The notes under the pieces: generated by a model
Seen by the model: only the letters and a program-made list of their open reading frames with translations
Told to the model about the DNA's origin: nothing
Databases searched by the model: none
NCBI RefSeq assembly: GCF_002095485.1
Contig: NZ_MLFS01000012.1
Coordinates: forward strand, 1 to 64,000
Source: Pantoea wallisii
GTDB taxonomy: Bacteria; Pseudomonadota; Gammaproteobacteria; Enterobacterales; Enterobacteriaceae
DNA: 64,000 bases
Reading direction: 5' to 3'
Shown: positions 12,495-21,792 of the stretch, one piece after another
Layout of the letters: each line of letters begins with the position of its first letter
Numbering within the stretch: the stretch's first letter is position 1
Translations under genes and position numbers: made by a program

Positions 12495-13490
12495 ATGCAG
12501 GACTTTTTACAACAAACCCTGTCGGGGACGCCGCCTGCGCAGCGGCAGGGCAGTAATGCCCATCTGCACTGGCAGTGGCACGATGAGGGCATTTTATCCC
12601 TGACGCCGGTCAATCCTTCGCGTCAGGCGCTGGTGCTGTCGGCCGGTATCCATGGCAATGAAACGGCGCCGGTTGAGATTCTTAATCTGCTACTGGAGCC
12701 GCTGCTGAGCGGCGAGAGACCGCTGGCAGTGCGGCTGTTGGTGCTGCTCGGGAATCCGGCGGCGCTGCGCAGCGGCAAGCGCTATCAGCAGCATGATATC
12801 AATCGCCTGTTTGGCGGGCGCTGGCAGCAGGTATCTGATGTGCCAGAGGCGCGGCGCGCACTACAGCTGGAGCGCGCGCTGGAGAACTTCTGGCGCGAAT
12901 GCCGCGATCACGAGATCCGCTGGCACCTCGATTTACATACGGCGATTCGCGGGTCGTATCATGCACGTTTCGGCGTTATGCCGCTGAATACGCATCCGTG
13001 GCCGGACGATTTTCTCCACTGGCTGGCGGCAGCGAATCTGGACGCGCTGGTGTTTCATCGCACGCCGGGCGGCACCTTCACGCACTTTAGCTGTGAACAC
13101 TATGATGCCGCGAGCTGTACGCTGGAGCTGGGGAGAGCGCTGCCGTTTGGGGAGAATGATTTAAACCAGTTCAGCGGCGTGCAGCAGGCGCTGGCGGCTC
13201 TGCTGTATGGCGAGGCTCTGCCCGCGGTGCATGAAACGCCGCGGCACTACCGCGTCGCGCAGCAGATCACCCGCCACAGCGATGACTTTATTCTGCATAT
13301 GGGGCCGGAGACGCTGAATTTTACCGCCTTTCCGCAGGGCACCTTGCTGGCAGAGGAGGGCGATACGCGCTACTACGTGCAGCAGGCACGCGAGTATGTG
13401 CTGTTTCCCAACCCCAACGTGGCGCCCGGCCTGCGCGCCGGCTTGATGCTGGTGGAAGAGACGCCGCAGACCGGGGCGCTGGCGCTGTAA
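12495..13490 (+). CDS. astE: Succinylglutamate desuccinylase AstE
   Basis: Zinc-dependent hydrolase of 331 aa, last AST step: N-succinylglutamate to glutamate and succinate. It belongs to the M14-like AstE/aspartoacylase family; the zinc motif GIHGNETAPVE (His and Glu) is near residue 55, and a further His lies in WHLDLHTAIRGS. A second conserved block is CTLELGRALPFGENDL. ATG 12495 is chosen over GTG 12489: AAGGAG at about 12483-12488 is correctly spaced for the ATG, and the protein then starts like E. coli AstE. Last gene of the operon. Confidence 0.95.
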   Translation: MQDFLQQTLSGTPPAQRQGSNAHLHWQWHDEGILSLTPVNPSRQALVLSAGIHGNETAPVEILNLLLEPLLSGERPLAVRLLVLLGNPAALRSGKRYQQHDINRLFGGRWQQVSDVPEARRALQLERALENFWRECRDHEIRWHLDLHTAIRGSYHARFGVMPLNTHPWPDDFLHWLAAANLDALVFHRTPGGTFTHFSCEHYDAASCTLELGRALPFGENDLNQFSGVQQALAALLYGEALPAVHETPRHYRVAQQITRHSDDFILHMGPETLNFTAFPQGTLLAEEGDTRYYVQQAREYVLFPNPNVAPGLRAGLMLVEETPQTGALAL

Positions 13491-13891
13491 GCGACGTATC
13501 ACTATTGTAGTGCGCCGGCAGCGGCGCATCTGGCGGCCCGGACGGGTCGCCACCCCGACAGGCAAAAGCAGAAGAGAGGGTGAGGCAAGCCCGGACATCA
13601 CGCGGCAGGTGTGCCAGAGATCAGCACCGTTTTCAGCACACATTTCCCTTCCTGAATCCCGACAAAGCCATTACACTCCTCCGCAATTCCTGCGTTTTTC
13701 CCTTAATCGTCATACTCTTTTGCAATTCCTCACGCATTTCTTCGCAATCTCTTCATGATTGCCCGATTTCTGTCTTTTATGCTTGCAGGGCTTTACTCAG
13801 CCTCTGAGTAGTTGACGTTCAGCGTCGTATGCTTGTTTCCGAAGACGCGACACAGGCTGTCGTCATAAAACTGAAAAGTAAGGACAATATT
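13491..13891 (+). promoter_or_regulatory. astE-spy intergenic region with BaeR-like box and REP-like palindrome
   Basis: No gene is seen in this 401-base gap. A loose family-2 palindrome (TGGCGGCCC ... GGGTCGCCA) lies at 13531-13552 after astE. At 13746-13763, aatctcttcatgattgcc matches the BaeR consensus TTTTTCTCCATDATTGGC at 13 of 18 positions, including the whole CATGATTG core. E. coli spy is strongly controlled by BaeSR and CpxAR, so this is probably the spy activator site. I did not find a convincing CpxR site. Confidence 0.6.
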
Positions 13892-14386
13892 ATGCGTAAA
13901 CTGACTTCCCTCTTCCTGGCTACCGCAATGGCTTTTGGTGCAGCCAATATCGTCCACGCTGCGGCAGATAACCTGACACCGCCGCCGGCAGGTAGCGAAA
14001 AGCCGATGCACAAGCCGATGCGTCATCACGGTATGGAGATGATGTTCAAAGGCGTTAACTTAACCGACGCGCAGAAAACCCAAATCCACACTATCCTGCG
14101 TGACAGCCATAAAGAGATGAAGCGTCCGTCGCTGGAAGAGCGCCGCGCCAATCATAGCATCATCGCTGCCGATACCTTTGACCGTGCAAAAGCAGAGGCG
14201 CAGGCTGAGAAGATGACGGCAAATGCCAAAGAGAACGCGCTGCAGATGATGGAGACGCAAAACAAGATCTACAACGTGCTGACGCCAGAGCAGAAAAAGC
14301 AGTACAACGCTAACTTTGAGAAACGTCTGACAGAGAAAGGCCCGCATGACGGTAAAATGCCACCACCACCGGCTGAGGGCGAATAA
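13892..14386 (+). CDS. spy: ATP-independent periplasmic chaperone Spy
   Basis: Envelope-stress chaperone of 164 aa that protects unfolded periplasmic proteins. A signal peptide of about 23 residues (KLTSLFLATAMAFGAANIVHA) leads to an all-helical mature protein with the two CpxP/Spy LTxxQ motifs, LTDAQKTQ and LTPEQKKQ. A His/Met-rich stretch (KPMRHHGMEMMFKG) precedes the first helix, and the C-terminus is Pro-rich. ATG 13892 follows AAGGA at about 13879. As in E. coli it lies next to astE and near cho; the E. coli gene ves, normally between spy and cho, is missing. A BaeR-like box lies about 130-150 bases upstream. Confidence 0.93.
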   Translation: MRKLTSLFLATAMAFGAANIVHAAADNLTPPPAGSEKPMHKPMRHHGMEMMFKGVNLTDAQKTQIHTILRDSHKEMKRPSLEERRANHSIIAADTFDRAKAEAQAEKMTANAKENALQMMETQNKIYNVLTPEQKKQYNANFEKRLTEKGPHDGKMPPPPAEGE

Positions 14387-14410
14387 GCCGTTTAGTTAAA
14401 TCGGTTTGAG

Positions 14411-14464
14411 ACCGCCGACGTTGTCCATGGCAAAAGTAAGCTATGGGCAGCGTCGGCGGTTTTG
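14411..14464 (+). terminator. Terminator after spy
   Basis: ACCGCCGACG at 14411-14420 pairs with CGTCGGCGGT at 14451-14460 and is followed by TTTT. The 30-base loop holds a smaller inverted repeat (CCATGGC ... GCTATGG). It ends just before the stop of the convergent cho gene. Confidence 0.75.
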
Positions 14465-14466
14465 CG

Positions 14467-15326
14467 TTACAGCTCAATCAGCGGGAAGACGCCAGAGAGC
14501 AGAGGCCGGCAGAGAATTTTATAACCGTCGTGGTCAAATCCCTGACGCGCACGCTGCAGCTGACGCGCTTCCGCTTCGGTACTCACCGAGCCCAGCCAGA
14601 ACCAGTGATCGATAACGTGAATCTGCGTCATTTCGACACCGGTCTCCACCATCCCTACTGGTCCCTGCCATGGCCAGCACACCACGCGCAGCTGCTCCAG
14701 ACCTTCGCGCAGCCGCTGCTGATGATCGGCGACCGGCTCCTGACCGCAACAGCGCCGGCACAGCGCTTCAGCGCCGCACGGAAACAGCCGCGGCCAGGGC
14801 GCAAGCTCTCCAGCCCCAGCAGACCGTGACACAGGCGCAGCTCGTCGGCGAGGCTCTTCAGCTTCTCCAGCGCGGCAAAGCGGCTGCGAAACAGGCCATA
14901 GAGATTAGGTGAACAGGAGAAATCGACGTCGCGCGCGTAGACCACCTGCGGCGCGCCTTCGCCCAGCTGAAGCGAACAGAGCTGACGATTTTTACGCAGG
15001 CGTTTATTGAATAACGGCTGCTGCGTTTTAATCATCTGCGCTTCCAGCAGTTGGGCGCCGACATCCCCTGCGGTCGGGATCCAGCTCACGCGCCGCGCCT
15101 GGCGCAGCATGCTGGCTTCATCCGGCGTACGGAAATGGGCCATCACCCGGCTGCGCAGATTGATGCTCTTGCCGATATAGAGCGGCAGATTTTCACTCTC
15201 GCCATGGAAGGTATATACGCCAGGCACTTTGGGTAACCCCTCCAGCCATTGACGTAAATGCTCGGGATATTGATAGATTGCCGCCGCATCGAATTCGAGG
15301 CGATGGCTGGTTGCTCGTCTGACCAA
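14467..15326 (-). pseudogene. cho: Excinuclease Cho (UvrC homologue), frameshifted
   Basis: SOS-induced GIY-YIG endonuclease that makes the 3' incision in nucleotide excision repair with UvrAB. The N-terminal frame starts MVRRATSHRLEFDAAAIYQYPEHL, has the GIY-YIG core (PGVYTFHGESENLPLYIGKS) and runs to CFRAALKRCAGA. The downstream frame continues CCGQEPVADHQQRLREGLEQ and RVVCWPWQGPVG to the stop at 14467, matching E. coli Cho to the end. One base is missing at about 14751 (GGCGC|TGTTGC on the minus strand); total length 860 is one short of a multiple of three. A LexA box lies just upstream at 15340-15359. Unrepaired, the protein loses its C-terminal ~90 residues. Confidence 0.9.
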
Positions 15327-15339
15327 AGAACGCTCCGCT

Positions 15340-15359
15340 TACTGGTTGTGCATACAGTA
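15340..15359 (-). promoter_or_regulatory. LexA (SOS) box of cho
   Basis: TACTGGTTGTGCATACAGTA: CTG-N10-CAG with both outer TA pairs, a very good match to TACTGT-N8-ACAGTA. It ends 14 bases before the cho start codon. E. coli cho is a known LexA target. Confidence 0.88.
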
Positions 15360-15426
15360 TATCAGCGCGAACATTTTCTCGCCAGTGAGAGAGGGTTTCC
15401 CGCAGAGCACGGGAAACCGGCAGGGT

Positions 15427-16254
15427 TTATCGCTTCCAGAAGTCGTCAAACACGGTCACAGGCGGACGACGCTTGTGCTCGGTTTTCAGATACCAGCCTT
15501 CAATGGTTTTCGCTGCGTCGGCATCAATGGTTTTGCCTTCAAGAAAATCATCAATCTGCTGATAGGTTACGCCCAGCGCCACCTCATCCTGCAGCCCCGG
15601 ACGATCGTCTTCCAGATCTGCCGTTGGGTGCTTGAGGTAGAGATGCTCCGGACAGCCCAGCGTCTTGAGCAGCTGTTTTCCCTGGCCTTTGTTCAGGCGG
15701 AAAATCGGGTTAATGTCGCTGCCGCCGTCGCCGTACTTGGTATAGAAACCGGTAACGGCCTCGGCCGCATGATCCGTACCTACGACCACACCTTTGCTCA
15801 TACCGGCGATGCTGTACTGCGCTTTCATGCGTTCGCGAGCTTTTTCATTACCGCGTACAAAATCGGACAGGGTAATACCGGCATCCTTGAGGGCACGCTC
15901 GCTGGCCAGCACCGCCTCTTTGATATTCACCACCAGCGTGCGGTCTGGCTGAATAAAGGCCAGTGCATCCTGACAATCCTGCTCATCCGCCTGTACGCCA
16001 TACGGCAGACGCACGGCGATAAATGCGTAATCCCGATCGCCGCTCTCTTCGCGCAACTCGCTGATGGCCATCTGCGACAGCTTGCCGGTCAGGGTTGAGT
16101 CCTGACCGCCGCTGATACCCAGCACCAGCGTCTTCAAAAACGGATGCGCTTTCAGGTAGGACTTGAGAAAATCGACGCTGACGCGGATCTCCTGTTGCGG
16201 GTCGATAACCGGTTTAACTCCAAGGGCTTCAATGATTTCCTGCTGCAATGACAT
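15427..16254 (-). CDS. nadE: NH3-dependent NAD(+) synthetase NadE
   Basis: Last step of NAD synthesis: amidation of nicotinic acid adenine dinucleotide using ammonia and ATP. The 275-aa protein carries the ATP-pyrophosphatase P-loop [14 protein letters not shown] (near residue 46) and the conserved [20 protein letters not shown] block. It has no glutaminase domain, as in the E. coli homodimeric enzyme of the same size. It lies divergent from nothing and upstream of cho on the same strand, as in E. coli, but a transporter gene separates it from osmE here. Confidence 0.97.
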   Translation of the reverse strand: MSLQQEIIEALGVKPVIDPQQEIRVSVDFLKSYLKAHPFLKTLVLGISGGQDSTLTGKLSQMAISELREESGDRDYAFIAVRLPYGVQADEQDCQDALAFIQPDRTLVVNIKEAVLASERALKDAGITLSDFVRGNEKARERMKAQYSIAGMSKGVVVGTDHAAEAVTGFYTKYGDGGSDINPIFRLNKGQGKQLLKTLGCPEHLYLKHPTADLEDDRPGLQDEVALGVTYQQIDDFLEGKTIDADAAKTIEGWYLKTEHKRRPPVTVFDDFWKR

Positions 16255-16324
16255 GAACCTCTCCTCAAATCAGTCGCCTGACGGCACAATGCGGACCTGT
16301 TGCTAAAGCTAACGTCTCTGCGGC

Positions 16325-16351
16325 AAAACAACAAGCCGAACGGCTTGTTGT
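16325..16351 (-). terminator. Terminator after the Bcr/CflA transporter gene
   Basis: On the minus strand ACAACAAGCCG-tt-CGGCTTGTTGT is followed by TTTTG. It lies between the transporter stop (16372) and nadE. Confidence 0.7.
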
Positions 16352-16371
16352 CCGGTTCAGCTGCTGGCGAA

Positions 16372-17562
16372 TCAGGCGCTTTTCGGTTTCCGTGCCAGCA
16401 GCAGGAACATCAGGATCGCCAGCATGAAGCAGCCGAAGATGGTCGCGGTCATACTGAGCAGTGATGTACCGCCGAGGCCGCTGATTGGCACGCTGATCGC
16501 ACCCAGCGTGAACATCGTCACCCCAATTACCGCCGACGCGCTGCCGGCGCGATGACCCTGGCTCTGCATCGCCAGCGACGATGCGGTGGTCGCGATCACG
16601 CCATTACTGGCAATAGTGAAGAACAGCGCCACCAGCACAATCGGCAGTGATGCGCCGGTAATACCAGCCAGCAACAGACAGCTGGAAGCGACAAATGCCA
16701 GCGTCAGGCCGCCTTTCAGCACCCGATACTCGCCCCAGAGCGGGCAGAGGCGCGCGCTGGTTTGTGATGCAATTATCAGACCGAAACCGTTGGCGGCGAA
16801 GCAGAAGCTGAATGCCTGCGGCGACAGGCCGTAAATCTGCTGCAAGACAAACGGTGACGCGCCAATGTAGGCAAACATGCCGGACATCATAAAACCCTGC
16901 GTCAGGCAGAAGCCCATAAATGGCCGGTGTGCGATCACCTGGCCGAGCGCCGCCCAGGCGGACCACAGCGAGCCCTGACTGCGCCGTTCGGCCGGTAGCG
17001 TCTCGTGTAGCTTCCAGCGCGCCAGGAAGATCAGCAGAATGGCGATGACGCCCAGTACAACAAAAATGCCCCGCCAGTTGAGCATCGTCATCAGAACCCC
17101 GCCCAATACCGGGGCACCAATCGGCGCGAGGCCATTTACCAGCATCAGCAGGGCGAAGAAGCGCGTCAGTTCATGCCCGCTGTACATGTCGCGCGCAATC
17201 GCACGCGACAATACCGCGCCGCCGGCTCCGGCTAACCCTTCAAACAGGCGCGCTACCAGCAGCGCGTGAATATCTTTTGCCAGCGCACAGCCAATTGAGG
17301 CGATAAACAGCAGCACCAGCGACAGCAGCAGCGGGCGGATGCGACCAAATTTATCGCTCATCGGTCCAAACAGTAGCTGTCCGGCACCCAGACCGAGCAG
17401 GCCAGCGGTCAGGCTGAGCTGCGCCGTTGCGGTTTCGGTGTGCAGATCGCGGGCCAGCTCAGGCAGGGCTGGCAGATAGAGATCGATACAGAGCGGCCCG
17501 AGCGCTGCCAGCAGGCCCAGCGTAATGGCATAAACCAGCCGGTTAGAGTGTGCAGGTGTCAT
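16372..17562 (-). CDS. MFS multidrug transporter, Bcr/CflA family
   Basis: Inner-membrane drug:H+ antiporter-type protein of 396 aa with about 12 predicted membrane helices. Family motifs are clear: the first helix ends GPLCIDLYLPALPELARDL, motif A reads GPMSDKFGRIRPLL, and motif C-like sequence is GLAPIGAPVLGG. The substrate cannot be told; candidates in the family are bicyclomycin, sulfonamides, chloramphenicol or nucleosides. The gene sits between nadE and osmE, which are neighbours in E. coli, so it is extra at this locus. A second family member lies at the right edge of the window. Confidence 0.88.
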   Translation of the reverse strand: MTPAHSNRLVYAITLGLLAALGPLCIDLYLPALPELARDLHTETATAQLSLTAGLLGLGAGQLLFGPMSDKFGRIRPLLLSLVLLFIASIGCALAKDIHALLVARLFEGLAGAGGAVLSRAIARDMYSGHELTRFFALLMLVNGLAPIGAPVLGGVLMTMLNWRGIFVVLGVIAILLIFLARWKLHETLPAERRSQGSLWSAWAALGQVIAHRPFMGFCLTQGFMMSGMFAYIGASPFVLQQIYGLSPQAFSFCFAANGFGLIIASQTSARLCPLWGEYRVLKGGLTLAFVASSCLLLAGITGASLPIVLVALFFTIASNGVIATTASSLAMQSQGHRAGSASAVIGVTMFTLGAISVPISGLGGTSLLSMTATIFGCFMLAILMFLLLARKPKSA

Positions 17563-17753
17563 TGATCCTCAGTGTCATTTCACGTTCTAAGATGTATTTT
17601 CGGCCGGATTATACGGGGTGAAGGGCGTTAGCACAGCATCTTTACGAAAACCTGACGCTTCAGAAATTACCGAAACACCTGCCATTGAGTTGATAAATCT
17701 GGATTTATGTTCCAGGCTTATTGCGACATGGACAAAGTATGAGGAACAACAAG

Positions 17754-18089
17754 ATGAAAAAAGTGCTGGGATGTATCGCTGCCGCGCTGACGCTGGCAGC
17801 CCTGTCTGGTTGTACAACTTACGACCGCGCTGAAAGCTATGTGACTAAGCCGGTGGTGAAGGATGTGAAAAAAGGGATGACGCGTGACCAGGTTCGTCAG
17901 ATTGCCGGACCGGCCTCGACGGAAATTACCATGGTACACGCACGTGGCACTTGCCAGACTTATGTCATTGGCGAGCGTGACGGCAAACAGCAGACCTACT
18001 TCGTGAGCTATAACGACACCGGTCGCGTAATGAACTACGGCTTCCAGAGCTGTAAAGATTACGATACCGATCCGCAAGCCGCGCAGTAA
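17754..18089 (+). CDS. osmE: Osmotically inducible lipoprotein OsmE
   Basis: Small outer-membrane-type lipoprotein of 111 aa with a SmpA/OmlA (BamE-like) fold. The lipoprotein signal [20 protein letters not shown] has the LSGC lipobox, so the mature protein starts at C20. The core motif [18 protein letters not shown] is the BamE-family start. ATG 17754 follows GAGGAAC at about 17741. Its function is poorly known in E. coli, where it is induced by osmolarity in stationary phase. Confidence 0.93.
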   Translation: MKKVLGCIAAALTLAALSGCTTYDRAESYVTKPVVKDVKKGMTRDQVRQIAGPASTEITMVHARGTCQTYVIGERDGKQQTYFVSYNDTGRVMNYGFQSCKDYDTDPQAAQ

Positions 18090-18105
18090 CGGCAGCAGAA
18101 TGATA

Positions 18106-18133
18106 AACGGCCCGTCACTGACGGGCCGTTTTT
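18106..18133 (+). terminator. Terminator after osmE
   Basis: AACGGCCCGTCA-ctgacgggccgtt: a perfect ACGGCCCGTCA/TGACGGGCCGT type stem followed by TTTT, 17 bases after the osmE stop. It also precedes the end of the convergent gene at 18144. Confidence 0.9.
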
Positions 18134-18143
18134 CGTTGTGCGC

Positions 18144-18529
18144 TTATAAACCGTACGGCCGCGGTACTTCGATATAGTCGCCGCCGATCTCGCGCTGATA
18201 GTAGTGACCTTCCTGCACATAGTAGCGCTTGCCATTGTAATCCAGCACGCGCATGCCCTCAGCCGGTGAGCGTTCCGGAGGCTGCACGACGACATAGGTT
18301 TCGCCCTGGCGCTGATAATAGCTGCCGTTCAGCAGATAGTAGGTCAGGCCCCCGATCAGGACCGCCGTCGCCGCTTCCGGCAGAAAACGCAACGGACCCG
18401 GATGACCCCAGCGTGGCCCCGGCCCGCCCAGTGTGGACCGGGGCCCGGACCCCAGCCATACGGATGGGCGACGCTCAGGGTAGGGGCTAATAAGGTTAAC
18501 GCCAGCAGCGGTGCGATAACGTTTTTCAT
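18144..18529 (-). pseudogene. Small secreted Tyr-rich protein (DUF6515-like), frameshifted
   Basis: Start ATG at 18529 follows GGAGAA. The first frame gives a signal peptide (MKNVIAPLLALTLLAPTLSVA) and HPYGWGPGPGPHWAG. The second frame continues GHPGPLRFLPEAATAVLIGG, TYYLLNGSYYQRQGETYVVV, then NGKRYYVQEGHYYQREIGG and ends PRPYGL. Paired YYxxxGxxYYxR motifs resemble the DUF6515-type periplasmic proteins, whose function is unknown. The frames join if one C is added within the GGGCCGGGGCC stretch at 18416-18424; the 386-base length is one short of a multiple of three. An intact product would be about 128 aa. Confidence 0.75.
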
Positions 18530-18689
18530 AGAGGTTCTCCTGCAGTGATGAGCAGCAGAATTAGCCTTTCAGCAGGCAAAGACAAGCGGAAACCCGGCGT
18601 TTTTTCCTCTGTTTACCACGCTTAACGCTTTCCTGACGTAGGCGCCACAATTGGCGGAAAATGTGCAGAGGGCGCGGTGTAAAAAAGAT

Positions 18690-18720
18690 AAAAAAACGGC
18701 AGGCTTATCAGGCCTGCCGT
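18690..18720 (-). terminator. Terminator after tcyP
   Basis: On the minus strand ACGGCAGGC-ctgataa-GCCTGCCGT is followed by TTTTTTAT. It lies 19 bases after the tcyP stop. Confidence 0.9.
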
Positions 18721-18738
18721 GGATGAGGCGGGAGATGA

Positions 18739-20130
18739 TTAACGGTGTGCCAGTTCGGCGTGCTCGTCGCTCTCCAGCACTTTTTTATCGGTCATCCCCA
18801 ACCAGCGGCTGGTGAGGGAACCGGCAGTCATTGAACCGTTGACGTTCAGTGCGGTACGGCCCATATCAATCAGCGGCTCGATGGAGATCAGCAGCGCAAC
18901 CAGCGTGACCGGCAGACCCATGGCCGGCAGCACAATCAGCGCGGCAAAGGTCGCACCGCCGCCGACACCGGCAACACCCGCAGAGCTGAGGGTCACGATG
19001 CCTACCAGCGTAGCAATCCACATCGGATCAAACGGGTTGATGCCCATGGTGGGCGCAACCATTACGGCCAGCATGGTCGGATAAAGACCGGCACAACCGT
19101 TCTGGCCAATGGTGGCCCCGAACGAGGCGGAGAAGCTGGCAATGGATTCCGGCACGCCCAGACGACGCGTTTGCGTCTCAACGTTCAGCGGAATACTGGC
19201 TGCGCTGGAGCGGCTGGTAAAGGCGAAGGTGATCACCGGCCACACTTTGCGGAAGAAACGCATCGGGTTGATGCCGTTCACCGACAGCAGCAGCGCATGC
19301 ACGCCAAACATGATGGCCAGACCAAGATAAGACGCAACCACAAAACCGCCCAGCTTGATAATGTCCTGCAGGTTAGAACCGGCGACCACTTTAGTCATCA
19401 GCGCCAGCACGCCATAGGGCGTCAGCTTCATGATCAGGCGGACCAGCTTCATCACCCACGACTGCAGGGTATCGATCGCCACCAGCACGCGTTCGCCTTT
19501 TGCTGTGTCATCTTTCAGCAGCTGCAGTGCAGCGACGCCGAGGAAGGCGGCAAAAATGACCACGCTGATAATCGAAGTAGGGTTGGCGCCAGCCAGATCG
19601 GCAAACGGATTTTTCGGGATAAACGACAGCAGCAGCTGCGGCGTACTCAGATCCGCGACTTTCCCCGCGTAGTTGCTCTGAATTGCGCTCAGGCGGGCGG
19701 TCTCCTGCGCACCCTGCACCAGACCTTCCGCGCTCAGGTGGAACAGGCCGGTAACCAGCACGCCCACCAGCGCCGAGATGGCGGTGGTGAACAGCAGAAC
19801 ACCAATGGTCAGCACGCTGATTTTACCCAGCGAGGAGGCATTATGCAGACGCGCGACCGCGCTCAGAATTGAGGCGAACACCAGCGGCATAACGATCATC
19901 TGTAACAGCTGAACATAGCCGTTGCCGACAATGTTGAACCAACCGATCGAATCTTTTACCACCGGGTTGTTTTCACCGTAGATAGCTTGCAGCGCCAGGC
20001 CAAAAAGTACGCCAAACACCAGGCCAGTGAGCACGCGCTTCGACAGGCTCCAGCTCTGGTTGCCAATACGATTCAGCAGCACCAGCAGCGCGACAAACGC
20101 CACGATATTAATAATCAGAGGAAAATCCAT
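18739..20130 (-). CDS. tcyP: L-cystine symporter TcyP
   Basis: Sodium/dicarboxylate-symporter (DAACS) family transporter of 463 aa, the same length as E. coli TcyP (YdjN), a CysB-controlled cystine importer. About eight membrane helices with two re-entrant loops; the serine-rich hairpin [15 protein letters not shown] and the later [20 protein letters not shown] and [14 protein letters not shown] blocks are diagnostic. ATG 20130 ([20 protein letters not shown]) is chosen because the frame upstream to 20253 lacks membrane or family sequence. Confidence 0.94.
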   Translation of the reverse strand: MDFPLIINIVAFVALLVLLNRIGNQSWSLSKRVLTGLVFGVLFGLALQAIYGENNPVVKDSIGWFNIVGNGYVQLLQMIVMPLVFASILSAVARLHNASSLGKISVLTIGVLLFTTAISALVGVLVTGLFHLSAEGLVQGAQETARLSAIQSNYAGKVADLSTPQLLLSFIPKNPFADLAGANPTSIISVVIFAAFLGVAALQLLKDDTAKGERVLVAIDTLQSWVMKLVRLIMKLTPYGVLALMTKVVAGSNLQDIIKLGGFVVASYLGLAIMFGVHALLLSVNGINPMRFFRKVWPVITFAFTSRSSAASIPLNVETQTRRLGVPESIASFSASFGATIGQNGCAGLYPTMLAVMVAPTMGINPFDPMWIATLVGIVTLSSAGVAGVGGGATFAALIVLPAMGLPVTLVALLISIEPLIDMGRTALNVNGSMTAGSLTSRWLGMTDKKVLESDEHAELAHR

Positions 20131-20287
20131 GCTTAACTCCAGAGATAGACCGCCACGGCGGTTCGCCGTGGCATGTAACACAGTCAGTTTCCTTAAAGGA
20201 ATGTCAGGGATGTTAGCAGTTGATGAAAGGGCAGGCTTATACCCAAAAAGCATTGGTTATAACTTTTCGTTTGAATTTGTCCGGATA

Positions 20288-20875
20288 TTAGTCACTTTGT
20301 CCATTTACCAGCCGGCTGACGCCATTTTGTAGCGTACTGAACAGCTGTTCCGGCCAGCCATTAGCACCAAAAGAGGGCATGCCGGCCGGGAACCAGAGCG
20401 CATAACCGACCAGCGCAAGACAGAGGGCGCGCTCCAACTGGTTACCTTTCTGACTTTTCAGAATAGGCAGACGAAAACGCCAGCGGCATGGCCACAGCAG
20501 CGGCACGCCAGCGGGCGTCAGCATATCTGCCACAATGTGACTCAGGTAGCCCAGCGTCATTCCCTGCAGCACATCGGCCGGCAGGAACCCGTCGGCAGGG
20601 ATATTGATCTTAAAGAGCCACAGGCTTACGGCCACGGCCAGCAGGCTGTGGGTAAAACCGCGGTGGCCAAATGCCCGGGCTATCGGATGCGAAAGCCATT
20701 TTAACCGCTGGCCCAGCAGGGATTTGGGGTGATCGATGTCGGGCAGCAGGCAGGTCAGCAGCGTAGCCGGCACCAAATGCCACCAGTCGGCGCTGGCCAG
20801 GACCGGTGTCAGTTCGGCACGTTTAGCAAAAATCGCGCTGGCAATGGCAAAAATGATGTGGCCTTCGGCCGTCAT
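20288..20875 (-). CDS. ydjM: YdjM-type inner-membrane metal-dependent hydrolase, SOS-regulated
   Basis: Membrane protein of 195 aa of the YdjM/DUF457 family. It starts MTAEGHIIFAIASAIFAKRAE; conserved metal-ligand type residues are seen in LLPDIDHPKS, FGHRGFTHSLL and GYLSHIVADMLTPAG. Several hydrophobic helices follow. The biochemical substrate is not known. A LexA box lies 27-42 bases upstream of the start. In E. coli ydjM lies between yniC and ydjN (tcyP); here the tcyP side is kept and kduD-kduI separates it from yniC. Confidence 0.88.
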   Translation of the reverse strand: MTAEGHIIFAIASAIFAKRAELTPVLASADWWHLVPATLLTCLLPDIDHPKSLLGQRLKWLSHPIARAFGHRGFTHSLLAVAVSLWLFKINIPADGFLPADVLQGMTLGYLSHIVADMLTPAGVPLLWPCRWRFRLPILKSQKGNQLERALCLALVGYALWFPAGMPSFGANGWPEQLFSTLQNGVSRLVNGQSD

Positions 20876-20901
20876 GATAGAACCTGGCTGCAAAGAAAAA
20901 G

Positions 20902-20917
20902 CTGTCAATACATCCAG
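20902..20917 (-). promoter_or_regulatory. LexA (SOS) box of ydjM
   Basis: On the minus strand TACTGGATGTATTGACAG: CTG-N10-CAG with a TA on the left flank. It is placed just upstream of ydjM, which is a LexA target in E. coli. Confidence 0.8.
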
Positions 20918-21018
20918 TATAGGGATTTATCCAGTAAATGAGAATGGTGACGCTGTAACGAAGCGTGAATATTTTTCCTTTCCCGCGCAGAGATCGCGCG
21001 GGAAATTCACCACCTGGC

Positions 21019-21780
21019 TTAGCGGGCCAGCCAGCCGCCATCCACGGCCAGCGTATAGCCGTGCACATAATCGGAAGCGGCTGACGCCAGAAAGACAACC
21101 GGGCCCATCATGTCATCCGGTTTACCCCAGCGCGCAGCAGGAATACGGCCCAGAATCTCCTCGTTACGCGAGGCGTCGTTACGCAACTGTTCCGTGTTGT
21201 TGGTGGCCATATAGCCCGGGGCAATTGCGTTCACATTAATACCGTGCGCTGCCCACTCGTTAGCCATCAGCCGGGTCAACCCCATCACCGCGCTTTTCGA
21301 GGCCGTATAAGAGGGCACGCGAATACCGCCCTGGAACGAGAGCATTGAGGCGATGTTGATGATCTTGCCGCCGTTGCCCTGAGCAATAAAGTGGCGCGCC
21401 ACCTGTTGCGACAGGAAGAACAGGCTTTTGCTGTTGATGTTCATGACATCATCCCAATCCTGCTCGCTAAAGTTCAGCGCATCTTCGCGGCGGATAATGC
21501 CTGCATTATTAACGAGGATATTGATCCGTCCGGCCAGCGCGACCGCCTGTTCTACCACCTGCGGCACAACTGACGACTGCGTGAGGTCGGCCTGAATTGA
21601 CCAGAAGCGCCGCCCGAGCGCCTCCACCTTTGCCTGCGTATCCGCCGGCCCGGCCCGGTTGACGCCAATGATATCGCAGCCCGCTTCCGCCAGCCCCAGC
21701 GCCATGCCCTGACCCAGGCCGGTGTTGCAGCCGGTTACCAGCGCGATTTTGCCTTCCAGATTAAACGCATTAAGAATCAT
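21019..21780 (-). CDS. kduD: 2-dehydro-3-deoxy-D-gluconate 5-dehydrogenase KduD
   Basis: Short-chain dehydrogenase of 253 aa in pectin/hexuronate breakdown: interconverts 2,5-diketo-3-deoxygluconate and KDG with NAD(H). Rossmann motif TGCNTGLGQGMA at about 17-28, NNAGII at about 90, and the catalytic Ser...YxxxK set in ASMLSFQGGIRVPSYTASKS. It follows kduI by 12 bases and forms an operon with it. The product feeds the KDG kinase/aldolase route, whose genes are not in this window. Confidence 0.95.
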   Translation of the reverse strand: MILNAFNLEGKIALVTGCNTGLGQGMALGLAEAGCDIIGVNRAGPADTQAKVEALGRRFWSIQADLTQSSVVPQVVEQAVALAGRINILVNNAGIIRREDALNFSEQDWDDVMNINSKSLFFLSQQVARHFIAQGNGGKIINIASMLSFQGGIRVPSYTASKSAVMGLTRLMANEWAAHGINVNAIAPGYMATNNTEQLRNDASRNEEILGRIPAARWGKPDDMMGPVVFLASAASDYVHGYTLAVDGGWLAR

Positions 21781-21792
21781 ACTTCGCTCCCG

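Noticed and set aside
18259..18459. 66-aa minus-strand frame as a separate gene
   Set aside because: It is an out-of-frame reading of the frameshifted small secreted protein gene; GC-rich and without family features.
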